Shown: in pieces, positions 1 through 10,600 of the stretch
How the letters are laid out: each line of letters opens with the position of its first letter
Numbering within the stretch: position 1 is the first letter of the stretch
Assembly: GCA_001839685.1 (NCBI GenBank)
Contig: MLAK01000779.1
Coordinates: 19,865-63,620, forward strand
DNA from: Tritrichomonas foetus
Lineage: Eukaryota; Parabasalia; Tritrichomonadida; Tritrichomonadidae
DNA length: 43,756 nt
Reading direction: 5' to 3'
Notes under the pieces: generated by a model
Told to the model about the DNA's origin: nothing
Database searches by the model: none
The model's input: only the letters and a program-made list of their open reading frames with translations
Position numbers and translations under genes: made by a program

Positions 1-589
1 TTTTTTTTTCGGATTTGGCTTTTATTTCACTGAATTTATTAGATAATTCGCAAAAAGAACTATTTAATTCGGTTATTTTTTGTTTTAACTGAGTGTTTTC
101 ATATGTCAATGACGAGATCTTTTGTTTCAAACGGTTATGTTCCTTTTTTAATAACTCATTTTCAATTCTGCATTGAAATTGATCAAAATTTGGGTTGCTT
201 TGGAGCAAACTGATAATTTCCGTTTTATTCATTGAATCAATATAGTTTTGAACATCTATATATTCACTAATTGCCGGTACATTAATTATCTCTGTATGAG
301 AAAACGACAATAAGTGAAATTTATTATTGCATTCATGAAAAGTTTGTTTCTCCGGGAAATTTGGAGCTTTTGAATCTACATAATTCTTTGTTTGAATCAG
401 ATGACAGTTTTTGTGAAAAAACAAGCGCATTTGATTGATATTATAGGTTGTAATAGGAATATTGCAGATTTTCAAAGCCTGCTCAATTGCAGTTCTTCGC
501 ATTTTGCTTCCCTGTAGTGAATGGTGATAGCAAAATATATAGGGATAGAAAAAAGTTAGTTTATTCGCTGGAACAAACACTTTATCCAT
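1..589 (-). CDS. Partial protein of unknown function with C-terminal coiled coil (runs off left edge)
   Basis: An open frame on the minus strand starts at an ATG at 589 and stays open to base 1, so at least 196 residues are present and the 3' end is missing. The start MDKVFVPANKLTFFYPYIFC is followed by a Cys/His-containing stretch (QALKICNIPITTYN, RLFFHKNCHLIQ, FHECNNKFHLL) and then, from about residue 140, a charged Leu-rich segment with heptad spacing (KQKISSLTYENTQLKQKI) that should form a coiled coil. I do not recognise the family, and the spacing of the Cys and His residues does not match a zinc finger I know. An uninterrupted 589-base frame in such AT-rich DNA supports real coding. The gene is divergent from the leucine-rich-repeat gene that starts at 1378. 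Confidence 0.6.
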   Translation of the reverse strand, partial: MDKVFVPANKLTFFYPYIFCYHHSLQGSKMRRTAIEQALKICNIPITTYNINQMRLFFHKNCHLIQTKNYVDSKAPNFPEKQTFHECNNKFHLLSFSHTEIINVPAISEYIDVQNYIDSMNKTEIISLLQSNPNFDQFQCRIENELLKKEHNRLKQKISSLTYENTQLKQKITELNSSFCELSNKFSEIKAKSEKK

Positions 590-1377
590 TTTGAAAATGG
601 CGGATTTTTAGTAAAAAAATTGAATAATATAATTTCAGGGATTATTGAAAATATTTCAATGAAAAAGTTGATAAAATTGTGAAAGAAACTTTTTCAATAA
701 TTCTAGTAACATAACTTTTTAAGTGACGAATAACTTTTTCAATAATTCTAGTAACATAACTTTTTCTAAATCATTCATAGAGCTGCTTCAAAATTTTGAT
801 ATAGCTCGATGTGATGTCAGTTGCCCCTTAATAGAGTTCATTTCCATATACCAAAAAAAAAAAAAAAATGGTAACCAAGATGTACTTCGAATCGAATATT
901 TTTTGTAATATTCTAATATGATGTCTAGTATTATTATATTAAAAGTCTAACTTTTTTCAAATGTAGCTATTACATTTTGGAATTAGTAAATATTAGCAGC
1001 AAATCATTATTAAATTATGGAGAAAATTAAGGCTGAGTTTGGCTTCCCTTTTGTCAATCATCAAGAATTTTGACAAAAAGTAACGAGCACTTCATTTTTT
1101 TTAAGCCCAACTTGAACCAGGTAATTTCTATGAGATATATCAAAAAGTGAATGTAGCAAATTGCAATCTCAAATAAAAGTTGTCATAAATTGACCTTTAT
1201 CTTCATCAACCGTCTTAGAAATTATATTTTTTTGATGACAATAGTTGAATGAATAGTTCTTAAAAATTCAGAGTGAACTTTGAAATTCAAAGAGGAATTT
1301 CTAGGTAAAGTGACTTGATAACAACTTTTTCTTAAAATTAACAATGCTTAACAAATTCTTTCAAAAAGAAAAAAAAA
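590..1377. other. Divergent intergenic region
   Basis: This AT-rich stretch separates two divergent genes and presumably holds both promoters. It contains a 45-bp tandem duplication (687-765) and several copies of AACTTTTTC or its complement (661-669, 687-695, 732-740, 1323-1331). The last lies 47 bases before the ATG of the next gene. A short open frame at 723-908 begins with GTG and is low-complexity; I do not regard it as a gene. Confidence 0.5.
687..765. repeat. 45-bp tandem duplication
   Basis: A 34-base segment beginning AACTTTTTCAATAATTCTAG occurs at 687-720 and again, identical, at 732-765. The offset is 45 bases and the linker is AAGTGACGAAT. Each copy begins with AACTTTTTC and ends with AACTTTTT, so the block carries four copies of that word. 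The identity suggests a recent duplication of a possible upstream element of the gene starting at 589 on the minus strand. Confidence 0.85.
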
Positions 1378-2130
1378 ATGAAAACCATTCGCCCACCACG
1401 TAGAGCGAATTCGGTGAAACCTGTATCCAAAAAATCTTCGCCAATCTTCGCAAAAAATCGAACAAGCCGACCCAATGATGTTCAAATGCTTCCCTCAGAC
1501 ATTATTCCAGGAAACGAATTTGTTTTATCAAGGACGCATAACCTCAATCTTTTCGCAGTGAATCATTCAGACGTATCTCATCAGAATCTCGTTGATTTTT
1601 CCTTCCTTTCCGAGCCGGTCCGAACTTTGAATGCATCATATAATGCGTTCCGCGATTTTTCAGGATTTCCATCCAATTTTCGGACAGTGGAAATTGATGT
1701 TTCAGACTCAAATATTGAAAATTTCAATGGCGCAAAAGAGGTGATTGGCCATCAAACTTTGAAATTGTATCGATGTCCAATATCAGAACATTCAGGCTAT
1801 CGTGTAGCGGCACTAATCGCGTTTGGACAGAGTATCAAAACAATAGACGGAGAGCCAGTCAAGGTGGATGAAAGGCAGCTGGCCTACAGGGCGGCGCATG
1901 TAACAGATTTGGTCAGGCGTGGGTGGATTCCTGACAGCTTCCCGGTAACGAACGAGCTGGCTGGAAGAATAAGGCAAGAAATGCAAGAAGCAAGTGGGGA
2001 GGCCCCAGCAAGGTCCCCAGTCAAGCCAATGATCAGAAGGAGAACCAATATTCAAGCGACCGTTTACGACATGGGTGATGAGAACGATAACGATACAGAT
2101 CACGATAGAAACGATAGAGATAGCAAATGA
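1378..2130 (+). CDS. Leucine-rich-repeat protein (U2A'/LRR-cap type)
   Basis: A 250-residue protein. The first 35 residues are basic and Ser/Pro-rich. Residues 68-130 contain irregular leucine-rich repeats (LVDFSFLSEPVRTLNASYNA, FRTVEIDVSDSNIENF, HQTLKLYRCPI). These are followed at about 130-165 by a segment with the flavour of the cap that closes U2A'/SDS22-type repeats: CPI, then YRVAALIAFGQSIKTIDGEPV. The tail after residue 205 is polar and probably disordered. Such small LRR proteins act as protein-interaction scaffolds; the partner cannot be told. The ATG at 1378 follows an A-rich leader. A longer frame on the opposite strand (1813-2409) is a shadow. Confidence 0.7.
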   Translation: MKTIRPPRRANSVKPVSKKSSPIFAKNRTSRPNDVQMLPSDIIPGNEFVLSRTHNLNLFAVNHSDVSHQNLVDFSFLSEPVRTLNASYNAFRDFSGFPSNFRTVEIDVSDSNIENFNGAKEVIGHQTLKLYRCPISEHSGYRVAALIAFGQSIKTIDGEPVKVDERQLAYRAAHVTDLVRRGWIPDSFPVTNELAGRIRQEMQEASGEAPARSPVKPMIRRRTNIQATVYDMGDENDNDTDHDRNDRDSK

Positions 2131-2567
2131 AAGAAGGAATCGAAACGGATCAAATAGAAATGGTGACGTATTAGTCGATAGTCCAACTAATGATGGAAGG
2201 AGATTAAGATCAAGAAGAGAACACCTGACGCCATTATTCAATATTAACATGAATATTTTTTTTTTTTTACATTTATTTGGAATAGAGTTATTATTTCTAT
2301 GGAAGAGAAATAAACATATTCTAACTAAAATTTTGCTTTTCCTTATATTTTGGTAGCATCTGATTTTCGTGTAATTTTTGATATCTCTTTTGAAGATATG
2401 AAAATACATTTAGATAGTCTATTTACTCTTCTCTCATATTTGTCATGTTTGATTTGCACACTTCATATCATCACGATTAGTAAATTGTCATTTTTTATCA
2501 ATCAGTTCAAAATAATAATTTCGTGAAGAAACTATCTAAATCTAGAGAAAAAGGTAATTTTTTGCTG
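2131..2567. other. Short intergenic region
   Basis: AT-rich spacer between two co-directional genes. A TCATTT word near 2488, similar to the trichomonad initiator (TCA followed by a pyrimidine then T or A), could mark a transcription start for the downstream cyclase gene. The frame is open upstream of 2568 back to 2523, but only from a GTG, so I do not count it as coding. Confidence 0.35.
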
Positions 2568-5549
2568 ATGAATCATCGCCTTGCAAATGGAAATCGAAAT
2601 CACCATAAAAATATGAATTCGACATCTTTGAATTTAACTGATGATTTTTTGGGGCCAAATAAAAAAGCAAATATTTTGGAAGATGGTGCTGATGATGAAC
2701 AAAGCGGATTGAATGATTACATCACTACAGAAATTCTGAAAAGTGGCAAAAATGATGTGAACTATATCTCTTCTTTTGTAGCATACAGTCTGGTTTTCTT
2801 AATTTTTATTTTAATTAATGTCTTTCAGTTATTGGGATTTCTGAAAATAAGAAGATTTTTCAAAAAGTCACTTTACCCAACGAGATTTGTCAATGAACTT
2901 GTCCCAGCTGTTATGATTCTTCCATTAGCAAATTTCACCAGCGAAATGTTTTATTTTATTTCATCATCAAAAACATCAAAAGTTCTTTATGTTGTTTTCT
3001 TTGTTGTTGGTTTGATTGAACTTATTTTCTTTTCAGTTGCTTTTTATCTATCGAATTCGCTTTTCGGAATTTCTCCGTTTATTTCATCATCACCAATTAA
3101 TTCAATGTATGGCGAGTTTTATGTGAGACTCGTTTGTTTTACACCTTATTTTGCTCTTATTAATGGAATTCTAAAGAAATTTAATGGTTGGATTTTACAT
3201 CCATTTATTTTGCTTCATTTAGCTTTCAATATTTATATGTTGATTCGAATAATGTATCGTCCCTTTCTGAAATTAGGCACCAATGTGTTTTTCATGGCAA
3301 TTATTTGTGCCTGTATCTTAAACGATGCCATGAGACTCGTTGGTCTTTTCTTTCCACAGCCTAACCAATTAATTACAATGATTGCTTTCTTCGCATTTAT
3401 TGTTCTTGGATTTATTATTTCCGGTATTTTTTATTTTGTTCAAACTCGATCGATCAAAAAAATGATATCTGTCTTTGAAGACCAAGATAGTTTTATGAAT
3501 GATTCAGATAAACGTCAATTATTCAAAGATTTAGCTCTAGATAAAAACAACCAAAGAGCAATCATGATATTATCATATGTTTGGGTCAATCAATTTGTTC
3601 CCCTTTTAGATAATTCTCTATTTCATTTTATAGCTATCACTTTCCATGATATATGGACTGTGACGCATATAATCAAATTTATTAGCTTTTTACCTGCAAA
3701 TAGTAATATTTTAAATGTTATGATGAACGAAGCCTTCAAGAGAAGAGATTTAAAACTAAAACATATATTTTTCTTATTCCAAGTACAAAAAATCAAAATG
3801 CTCAGACAATCATCAACTTCGACAGCCGCTGTTGAAAGGCTCAAAACATTAAAGCAGTCAACAAAAGAATTGGAGTTGAAGATTAAAAACTTTTTCACCC
3901 GAAGTGATTCTAGTTTAATGCTCCTTTACAATTTGTCTAAAGAAATCAAGAAAGAAAAAACTTTTTGGGAAGAAGTTATTCGAAGCTATCCTAATTCTAT
4001 TCCACATATAGATGAAAACGCTCATTTCTTAATAGAATGTGCCACTGATTTTATAGAAGCAATTAAACAAAAACATAAAAGTAATTTAATTGAATCCGGT
4101 AAAAATTATAACGTTGATCAGTGTTTTAGGAGATTTGTACGAGTATATCCAGGATTTTTGAAGAAAGGAATTGTTGACATGAAAGGTAACTTCATTAAAA
4201 TAAGCAGAGCTAAAGGTAATGGTTCACTTTCTTCAATGTCATCACATAGTAATAATGTTATGTCATCAGCATCTAGTTCATCTGTATCTCAAATTGATCT
4301 TCAAGTTGAAGAAAGTATTGGCAGATTAATGATAAAACAAGCAAGAATCCGGCTTGCTCTTCAACGAGCAACAGAATCTCGCAAAGCTGATATTTATAAA
4401 GCCTTTATCATTGATGTTTTGGCAATGTTTGCAATTAGTTTTGCTTCATTCATATTTTTATACGTATTTTTCGATAACTATTATGATTCACGAGGAGATA
4501 ACACCAAAAGAATTGAATACGCCAATAAAGTTCGCCTGAATTTATTCGCTACTGCATTATCTAATCTTTATTTCTGGGGAAATGATACTAAATCAATTAA
4601 TACATCAGAATTTCAGCCTATTTACGATGATTATGATGATCCTAATGTTTATTTCTTCCCACCTGATTCAGAAATGGATTGGGAATGGAAAGCTGTCAAG
4701 TTTTCACTTGATGCAAGGTTAATTTTCCGAGAACTTTTATTGGATGTTTCTGATATGTCTTTAAACGCTATTGATGTCTATAAATATTCCAATAGTCTCT
4801 TTGAAGAAACAACACCTGTAAAATATTGTGATAGTGCTATTCCATTATCTATCCCTCTGAGGGCAAACTTAAAAACCATTGTTCCATTTCTATTGATGGA
4901 GTTTACAATGTTTTCAACCTATCCATCTAAAGAGTGGTGGAAGAATGCACCTGATATTTGTAACGCTTTTGCATCAATGGCTGTTTCATGGAAAGGATTT
5001 GAAGATTTAAGAACAACGCTTACAGAATATGGAACCGATCAAATGAAACAAACTCAATCACTACTTTACATGTTGAGAATTCTATTTCCATCTATTTATG
5101 GTGCTGTTACCATAATTCCATTCTGTATTATTGTGTACCTTTTTTCAAGAGAAATAAATATGTTTGCTGATTTGATAATGAAATTACCATCATCAATAAA
5201 ACAAGAAGCTTATCATCCTCTTAGAAAAGATAGTGATGATGTAATATCAACTCAAGATGACCAAGGGGAAAGTTTATCATCATTTTCTTTGCCATTTTTA
5301 TTAACAATAATAATTTCCTTGCTTTTCTTGATCAATGCCATCTTAATTTTTGTTCAAGTTACAATGTTAAATCAAACCAATCTTAATTATAATTATTTAC
5401 TACAATGGACTGCAGATGCACGTATTAGAAAATGTAATATTATTGAATTGATTTATTGGATTTATAATCTGATTTTCCTAGACAACCCATTAGTTCAGGG
5501 AACAAAAATTATCAATTCTACAACTATAACAAAGCTTGCCAATTATTAA
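2568..5549 (+). CDS. Membrane adenylyl cyclase, N-terminal multi-spanning part (ends at in-frame TAA)
   Basis: This is the N-terminal two thirds of a trichomonad membrane cyclase, 993 residues from the first ATG (2568); the frame upstream to 2523 has only a GTG. A polar N-terminus is followed by about seven hydrophobic segments (from VAYSLVFLIFILINVFQ to AFFAFIVLGFIISGIFYF), then a soluble helical stretch of some 300 residues, another membrane segment (VLAMFAISFASFIFLYVFF), an extracellular-type loop, and two more segments (ILFPSIYGAVTIIPFCIIVY and SLPFLLTIIISLLFLINAIL). The protein stops at TAA 5547-5549, but the same frame continues open after it into the PAS and cyclase domains at 5583-7175. 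The minus-strand paralogue at 34664-39262 has the same order in one uninterrupted frame, so this looks like one gene with a nonsense codon. As written, this half has no catalytic domain. Confidence 0.8.
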   Translation: MNHRLANGNRNHHKNMNSTSLNLTDDFLGPNKKANILEDGADDEQSGLNDYITTEILKSGKNDVNYISSFVAYSLVFLIFILINVFQLLGFLKIRRFFKKSLYPTRFVNELVPAVMILPLANFTSEMFYFISSSKTSKVLYVVFFVVGLIELIFFSVAFYLSNSLFGISPFISSSPINSMYGEFYVRLVCFTPYFALINGILKKFNGWILHPFILLHLAFNIYMLIRIMYRPFLKLGTNVFFMAIICACILNDAMRLVGLFFPQPNQLITMIAFFAFIVLGFIISGIFYFVQTRSIKKMISVFEDQDSFMNDSDKRQLFKDLALDKNNQRAIMILSYVWVNQFVPLLDNSLFHFIAITFHDIWTVTHIIKFISFLPANSNILNVMMNEAFKRRDLKLKHIFFLFQVQKIKMLRQSSTSTAAVERLKTLKQSTKELELKIKNFFTRSDSSLMLLYNLSKEIKKEKTFWEEVIRSYPNSIPHIDENAHFLIECATDFIEAIKQKHKSNLIESGKNYNVDQCFRRFVRVYPGFLKKGIVDMKGNFIKISRAKGNGSLSSMSSHSNNVMSSASSSSVSQIDLQVEESIGRLMIKQARIRLALQRATESRKADIYKAFIIDVLAMFAISFASFIFLYVFFDNYYDSRGDNTKRIEYANKVRLNLFATALSNLYFWGNDTKSINTSEFQPIYDDYDDPNVYFFPPDSEMDWEWKAVKFSLDARLIFRELLLDVSDMSLNAIDVYKYSNSLFEETTPVKYCDSAIPLSIPLRANLKTIVPFLLMEFTMFSTYPSKEWWKNAPDICNAFASMAVSWKGFEDLRTTLTEYGTDQMKQTQSLLYMLRILFPSIYGAVTIIPFCIIVYLFSREINMFADLIMKLPSSIKQEAYHPLRKDSDDVISTQDDQGESLSSFSLPFLLTIIISLLFLINAILIFVQVTMLNQTNLNYNYLLQWTADARIRKCNIIELIYWIYNLIFLDNPLVQGTKIINSTTITKLANY

Positions 5550-5582
5550 TTCACCCAAATTGATGATGCAACCACTTCTTTA

Positions 5583-7175
5583 ATGACAGACACTCCTGGA
5601 AATCCAAGTTCAATTGGAATAGATGATGATATTGATAGACTCACTCTCAAAGAAGATTGCATTGCTGCCGAAAATTCTTCACTTTTGCATGATCAATATC
5701 GTTGTAGTAGTGCTCAACATATGATTAATACTATCTTAAGTTTCGCTTCCCAAATGATGTTAAATATATCGGTATATGGTGGACGAGTTGATCAAAATGT
5801 ACCTGTTGAAATTTTCCATATTGCATCAAATCACCTAATTCCAAAACTTATACAAATTGATGACAGATATAATGCATTGGCTGATAAATACAAGAGTGAT
5901 TATGAGGGTGATCAAATAGTCTTTATTATCTGTCAATTATTTATTGTTGTTGCTACATTTGGTCTCATTTCCTCTTTAAATAAAATATTATGCAACAGTT
6001 ATTCAATGATTTTAACACTGTTAAGAAGAGTTTCGCCTGTTGCCATTGTAAATACACCTGACCTCATTAATTACATTTTATGCGGAACAAAGCAACAGAA
6101 AAGTGCTGAAATGACAACAGACCAAGGTGTTATTTATCATTCTAAAGATACAGTTGTTTGCCTCAACCCACAAGGAGTCATTGAAATGATGAACCCTTCA
6201 TTATCTAAAACTTTAGGTTATTCACCTGAGCAACTTTTAGGTCAATCAATTGAAAACTTATTTGCAAGTGAAGATAAAACAACAATCATGAATCAATTAA
6301 ATTTAATGAGCCATCACCAAAGCTCATTAACCTATGAAGGTCATGTAACATGCCTAGCAGATGATGACTCAGAAATCCAATGCCAAATCACCATTATGGC
6401 CATTGAAAACTCAAATCAAGTTATTACTAACTTTGTAGTAATTCTTAAAGATGAAAGTGATCTTGTAAAGAAACAACAAGCTGCTGAAGAAGCTAAAAAG
6501 AAGAGTGAAACTTTGCTTTATCAAATTTTACCAAGAGACATTGTTATTAGAATTAACCAAGGGGAGAAAGATATTTCATTCACAGTTCCAAGTGCGTCGA
6601 TTATTTTTATTGATATTGTAAAATTCAGTGAATACGCATCAACACTTACCCCACAAGAAATCATGGGTAATCTTTCACTTGTTTTTGCAGGATTTGATGA
6701 ATCTGTTGTTAAATATCCACTTCTTCCAAAAATCAAATTAATTGGTGATGTTTATATGTGTGCTGGTGGTTTGTTCACACCTGAAGAACCCCCTAATTCA
6801 CATGCTGAGCAAATGACTAAGTTTGGACTTGAGGCACTTCAGGTTATTGAAGATGTGAATGTTAAATTAAATGCATTATTAAATGTTCGAATTGGGATCA
6901 ACACAGGTGGTCCTTTAATTGCTGGTGTTTTAGGAACAGATAAGCCAACATTCGATATTATTGGTGATCCCATTAATATTGCTTCTCGTCTCCAAAGTAC
7001 AGATTATCCAGGAAAGATTCAAATTTCTCAAGCTACTTATGATTTGATTAAAGCAGGTGATTTCCAAATTGAACCACGAGGGGATGTTTTCTTAAAAGGT
7101 AAAGGGAAACAACCAGCTTATTTAGTTTCTCCTGTAAAAACATTTAGTTATGTTATGTCATCTTCTGATTTATAG
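5583..7175 (+). CDS. Membrane adenylyl cyclase, C-terminal PAS and catalytic part
   Basis: From the first ATG after the stop this piece is 530 residues, in the same frame as the upstream half and only 33 bases beyond its TAA; those 33 bases are open. It begins inside a loop, has one membrane segment (about 111-135), a PAS domain (about 182-292) and a class III cyclase domain (about 335-520). Catalytic residues are intact in this numbering: metal-binding D344 (FIDIV) and D389 (IGDVYM), transition-state N465 and R469 (INIASR). The purine-selecting positions are K385 and D458, the pair expected of ATP-using rather than GTP-using enzymes. So the domain should make cAMP, at a membrane, with PAS input. 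It may reach protein through readthrough, separate initiation at 5583, or not at all. Confidence 0.8.
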   Translation: MTDTPGNPSSIGIDDDIDRLTLKEDCIAAENSSLLHDQYRCSSAQHMINTILSFASQMMLNISVYGGRVDQNVPVEIFHIASNHLIPKLIQIDDRYNALADKYKSDYEGDQIVFIICQLFIVVATFGLISSLNKILCNSYSMILTLLRRVSPVAIVNTPDLINYILCGTKQQKSAEMTTDQGVIYHSKDTVVCLNPQGVIEMMNPSLSKTLGYSPEQLLGQSIENLFASEDKTTIMNQLNLMSHHQSSLTYEGHVTCLADDDSEIQCQITIMAIENSNQVITNFVVILKDESDLVKKQQAAEEAKKKSETLLYQILPRDIVIRINQGEKDISFTVPSASIIFIDIVKFSEYASTLTPQEIMGNLSLVFAGFDESVVKYPLLPKIKLIGDVYMCAGGLFTPEEPPNSHAEQMTKFGLEALQVIEDVNVKLNALLNVRIGINTGGPLIAGVLGTDKPTFDIIGDPINIASRLQSTDYPGKIQISQATYDLIKAGDFQIEPRGDVFLKGKGKQPAYLVSPVKTFSYVMSSSDL

Positions 7176-7607
7176 AGAGCAACCATTCTACGAGTTATTT
7201 ACATTTTAATGTTTTAGAATAAATATAACTATTTCCATATTTTGTATTTTCACTTTGTTTAATGACATGAACAATCTCTCTTTAAAAATAAGAAACCTTT
7301 TTATAAGTTTATAGACACACATCCTCATATTCTAAATATGATTCTTAAAATGAAAATGATATTGGTTATAAGAATCAACAATTAAATTAATCGAAAAAAA
7401 TCTCATAAGATATATATTAATTAAAGCTCTTTTTATCAATTTTCTATTCTATTCTCACTATCAAATCATCGTTTTATACAACATGAGAAAAATATTATGA
7501 TAGTAATAATCATGATAGAAAAAATTTCTGCAATTTTGAATAATTTCGTAATCATTATTTAGTTGTGAATTTCGAATCATCTTCAGCTGTTGGAGTGCAG
7601 AAATTTC
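7176..7607. other. Convergent intergenic region
   Basis: Spacer between the 3' ends of the cyclase and helicase genes. It is very AT-rich and I see no gene, repeat or RNA. TAAA words that could act as trichomonad polyadenylation signals occur on both strands but are too common here to assign. Confidence 0.4.
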
Positions 7608-10600
7608 TTATTCATCAAACTCAATGTGCTCCCAGAAATCATCATCGAGTTTAAATTCAGAAGAATCCTTCATTTTGGAACTATTCTCCAAGCCTCTGAA
7701 ATTGGACTTTTCAATATTTTGATTACTTTCAATTTTATTAAACTGATTGTTATTATTTTGGACTTTCAGAAAAAGTTCATCAGTTCGATCATTTTTGATT
7801 GAACTTCTCTTGGTTTTGTTGGTGGTTTTCAATTTTGTTTGAAAATAAATACTATTGGATGATTCTGTTGTTGAAAACACATTTTTTAATTCATTTTTAC
7901 CCATGTTTACATCAGATTTATTAGATTTTGTTGGGATATGAGAATTGCTCGATAAATTGTTTTTTCTTGTCCAAACAATTTCTTCCATGCTATCTATTTC
8001 TTTATTCTGATAACCATTTTCAATTTTATTATTTTTGTTAAAAATAAAGACTTCTGGACAAAGTGCTAGAATTCTTTGCTGGCTTAAATTTTGAGGCTTT
8101 GTTGGGTTGGTGATCGGTTTCTCGATTGGATAGAATTGCGTGATGACTGAATTCCTTGACTTCTTTTCTTTGTCTATTGGATTCTGCTTCAATTGTAGTT
8201 GGCTTGCATCAATTAAGGTGATTTCATTTAAGTTAATTTTCTTTTCAATGTCAATTCCAATAAATTCGGTATCAATTACAAAAACAGAAATGTCGCTTAA
8301 ACCGATTGTTTTTGGTACAAAGAAACTAATAGTTTCATTCAAATGACCTGAAACTTTCTTAATTGTAAAATGATCGATTAAATGATCGCTTTCTTTGACT
8401 CCAATGAAGATTTCCACTTTATGAAATGAAATATCAGAATCTTTTTGTGATAAATTCATTATATTTAATGAAAATTCAACATCATCATAATTGGCATTCT
8501 CATTGTTTATTCCATCAATAATGTCACCATTTGGATGGATGGTAGAATTAAGGATTTTCTGTGTAGTTAGGCGGTTAGAATGTGAAACAATGTGAAAAGA
8601 AATGGAGTATTCAGGCACTTTATGAATTTCTTCAAGAATAGAAATTCCCCACCCTGGCCGATGTCCAGTAAGTTTGTCAATTTGGTAAATATTAAGTTTC
8701 CTGAGTTGTGTAAACGATTTACAAACGATTTCTTCGGATGATGATATTTTTTTCGCATAAACTTCGCCAATTCCTTTAATCTGCTGAGCTAGTCTTTCCG
8801 TGTTGTTTTCCCACATCTGCTTTTTTAGACATTTTAAAAGGATGACTGAATTGACAGAACCAGAAAGACTCTTTTTATAAATATTTAATTGGATCAAACA
8901 AGATAATAATCTTTCTGCTGTTCTTTTTATCCGTAAATATTCCTGTGAGAGTCCCCAATCATCAATTTTACCAGTAGACAACATAGTTTCGATCAAAAGA
9001 TAAACTTTTGTTTCTGGTGAAAAGAAATTATCTTTTTTATCATCAATTTCACCAAATCTTAAAGATGGTTGCACATTCATTAGCCTTAGTTTCTGCTTTT
9101 CTTCTTGCCTTACTATGATATCGCTCACAAATTCGCATGATTTGCTCAGAAGAATCAGTGCATCTTTTATGGTTTTCGGTGGTGAGTTTTCATTATAGAT
9201 AGTCATTGTTTCAATCATCGTACAGAATTGTGAACAAATTGTTCCAATTGGTAATGAAGATATTTTTCCATAATTCTGATCTTTGCTTGTGTTGAGTGAA
9301 ATGAATTGGCATTTGGCCAATTCTTTCAAATTTTTCATGCATAAACCTTTCAAATAACTTGCCGCATTTCTAACATCAGTTAGATGATAATTGTATGGAT
9401 TCTTTTGTATTCTTATAAAGAGAAAAGTGGATGTTAGCCATCTCAAGACATCATTTTCATCACTGATGAATCCTAGTGCAATTTCAGCATTTAAATGTTC
9501 TGGCAAATTATACATAAGCGAGCTTTCGATTAGATTTGACTGATAAATTAAATTTTCATAACGCTTCACATTGTCCTTTTCAGTCATGATTACACAAATT
9601 CCTTCTTTTTCAAATTGTGGCCTTCCTGCTCTTCCTTGCATTTGGAAAATTTGTGTTGCCTCATATTCTTCAAGCGATCCATTATTGAAGTGTTTAGTGC
9701 CTTTAATTATGACCATATATGCAGGCAAATTGATTCCTTGTGAAAGCGTCGAAGTTGTACAAATGAATCGAATATCATTTTTTAAAAAAAGATTCTCGAC
9801 AAGACTTCGATCAGATTGACAAAGTCCAGCTGTATGAATTCCAACACCACCTTTTAATGACAGGAGTAATGTTTTATCTTTTACAACATTTGGATTGACT
9901 ATGTCTGATGAAAGTGAATTTAGTCGAAAATCTTCGGCAATTTTAAGTGCAGTTTTTTCACAACTTTTTCTTGTGCAACAAAAAATAATCACAGGCTTTC
10001 CATTTGATAGTTGCCGAATAATTGGTGTTACTTTAGATGTAAGTGATGATTCAAACATCCAATCATTTGGTCGAAATGAGTTTTTTGAAATCGATAATTT
10101 ATATCCAAAAACTCTTGTTTCTATTCGCGTTTCTCGATAAGAATCGTCAAACTGTGTTTTATGCTTTACCCTAAGCCACTGGCAAAAGTCATCATAGTTT
10201 CGGATTGTAGCGGATAAACCGATTATCCTAATTTGTTTGAGATTATGACACTCTCGATTTAAATCACTAATAAAGAGTATTCGAGAAATAACTGCTTCTA
10301 AAACAGATCCTCGATTCTCTGATAAGTTGTGAATTTCATCAAAAATAACAAGAGAAAGTTGTTGGAAAACTCCACTCAAATTTCCATTTCTGTGGTTTAC
10401 ACCATTCAAATTTGTGTTATTAAGGTTCGATGATTGACGGGTGGCGAGATCAAGTTTCTCCGGAGTGGTACAGATAATTGTCGTATTTTTGATATTCTTT
10501 GGAAAACTCGTCTGTGTGTCGCTGGTCAACTCGGTGACGGTAACTCCGATTTTTTCATATTTAGCCGCCCACAAGGACGCTTTTTCCTGGCAAAGTGCTC

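Noticed and set aside
723..908. 61-codon frame on the plus strand
   Set aside because: Starts with GTG, includes a poly-Lys run from a homopolymer, and lies within the tandem duplication.
1813..2409. 198-codon frame on the minus strand
   Set aside because: Mostly antisense to the leucine-rich-repeat gene and extends into AT-rich spacer; Phe/Ile/Leu-rich shadow composition.
2523..2567. GTG-initiated extension of the cyclase
   Set aside because: A eukaryotic gene should start with ATG; the first in-frame ATG is at 2568.
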